Part shown: piece by piece, positions 6,063-6,184 of the stretch
Position numbering within the stretch: the first letter of the stretch is position 1
Layout of the letters: each line of letters starts with the position of its first letter
Assembly: GCA_007120575.1 (NCBI GenBank)
Contig: SKNJ01000332.1
Span: 1-6,184, forward strand
Direction of reading: 5' to 3'
DNA: 6,184 nt
Source of the DNA: Thioalkalivibrio sp.
GTDB taxonomy: Bacteria > Pseudomonadota > Gammaproteobacteria > Ectothiorhodospirales > Ectothiorhodospiraceae
Program-made: the position numbers and the translations under genes
Notes under the pieces: model-generated
The model's input: only the letters and a program-made list of their open reading frames with translations
Databases searched by the model: none
Told to the model about the DNA's origin: nothing

Positions 6063-6184
6063 ATGTCCAAGGAAAAGTTCGAGCGTAAGAAGCCGCATGT
6101 GAATGTGGGGACCATTGGTCATGTGGACCATGGGAAGACCACTCTGACGGCGGCGTTGACGGCGGTGCTGGGGAAGAAGTACGG
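6063..6184 (+). CDS. tuf: Elongation factor Tu, 5' part only (cut by window end)
   Basis: EF-Tu is the GTPase that carries aminoacyl-tRNA to the ribosome. Only 40 codons and two bases are present. They encode [20 protein letters not shown] followed by [20 protein letters not shown], which is unmistakably EF-Tu; the G1 P-loop GHVDHGKT is at residues 19-26. The frame is open to the window edge, and truncation here is due to the window, not mutation. Position after tRNA-Tyr, Gly and Thr marks it as the tufB-type copy. In relatives it is followed by tRNA-Trp, secE, nusG and ribosomal protein genes. Three of the four complete glycine codons are GGG, unusual for such a highly expressed gene. Confidence 0.98.
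   Translation, partial: MSKEKFERKKPHVNVGTIGHVDHGKTTLTAALTAVLGKKY

Overview
This window reads as a conserved chromosomal region of a GC-rich gammaproteobacterium. Two gene neighbourhoods typical of that class lie back to back: pilB-pilC-pilD-coaE-zapD on the minus strand, and tRNA-Tyr, tRNA-Gly, tRNA-Thr, tuf on the plus strand. The GC richness and the proteins suggest something like Pseudomonas, Chromatiales or Ectothiorhodospiraceae. This is an inference from gene order and remembered protein similarity, and I cannot name a genus. I see no mobile element, CRISPR array, phage gene or foreign-looking island.

Minus strand, read right to left from about 5500 down to 12. pilB encodes the type IV pilus extension ATPase, pilC the inner-membrane platform protein and pilD the prepilin peptidase/N-methylase. 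Next come coaE (dephospho-CoA kinase, last step of coenzyme A synthesis) and zapD (FtsZ-ring bundling protein). The gaps are 43, 34, 10 and 124 bases, so at least pilB to coaE looks like one transcript. PilD trims and methylates prepilins, PilB supplies ATP-driven force, and PilC is the membrane base that PilB acts on. coaE and zapD are housekeeping passengers that often follow pilD in gammaproteobacteria. All five genes look intact, with their key residues present. The major pilin gene pilA is not in the window.

The divergent intergenic region, 5413-5651, holds a candidate sigma-70 promoter for pilB on the minus strand and a good sigma-70 promoter for the tRNA-tuf operon on the plus strand. 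An inverted repeat lies in the pilB leader.

Plus strand, 5652-6184. Three tRNA genes (anticodons GTA, TCC and GGT), each with an encoded CCA end, are followed by the first 40 codons of tuf, cut by the window edge. This matches the E. coli tyrU-glyT-thrT-tufB unit without its leading thrU.

No new system is visible. What merits a second look is mostly non-coding: a strong hairpin between pilB and pilC, a hairpin before zapD, a hairpin between two of the tRNAs, the weak translation start of pilD, an unusual residue in the PilB Asp box, and GGG-rich glycine codons at the start of tuf.
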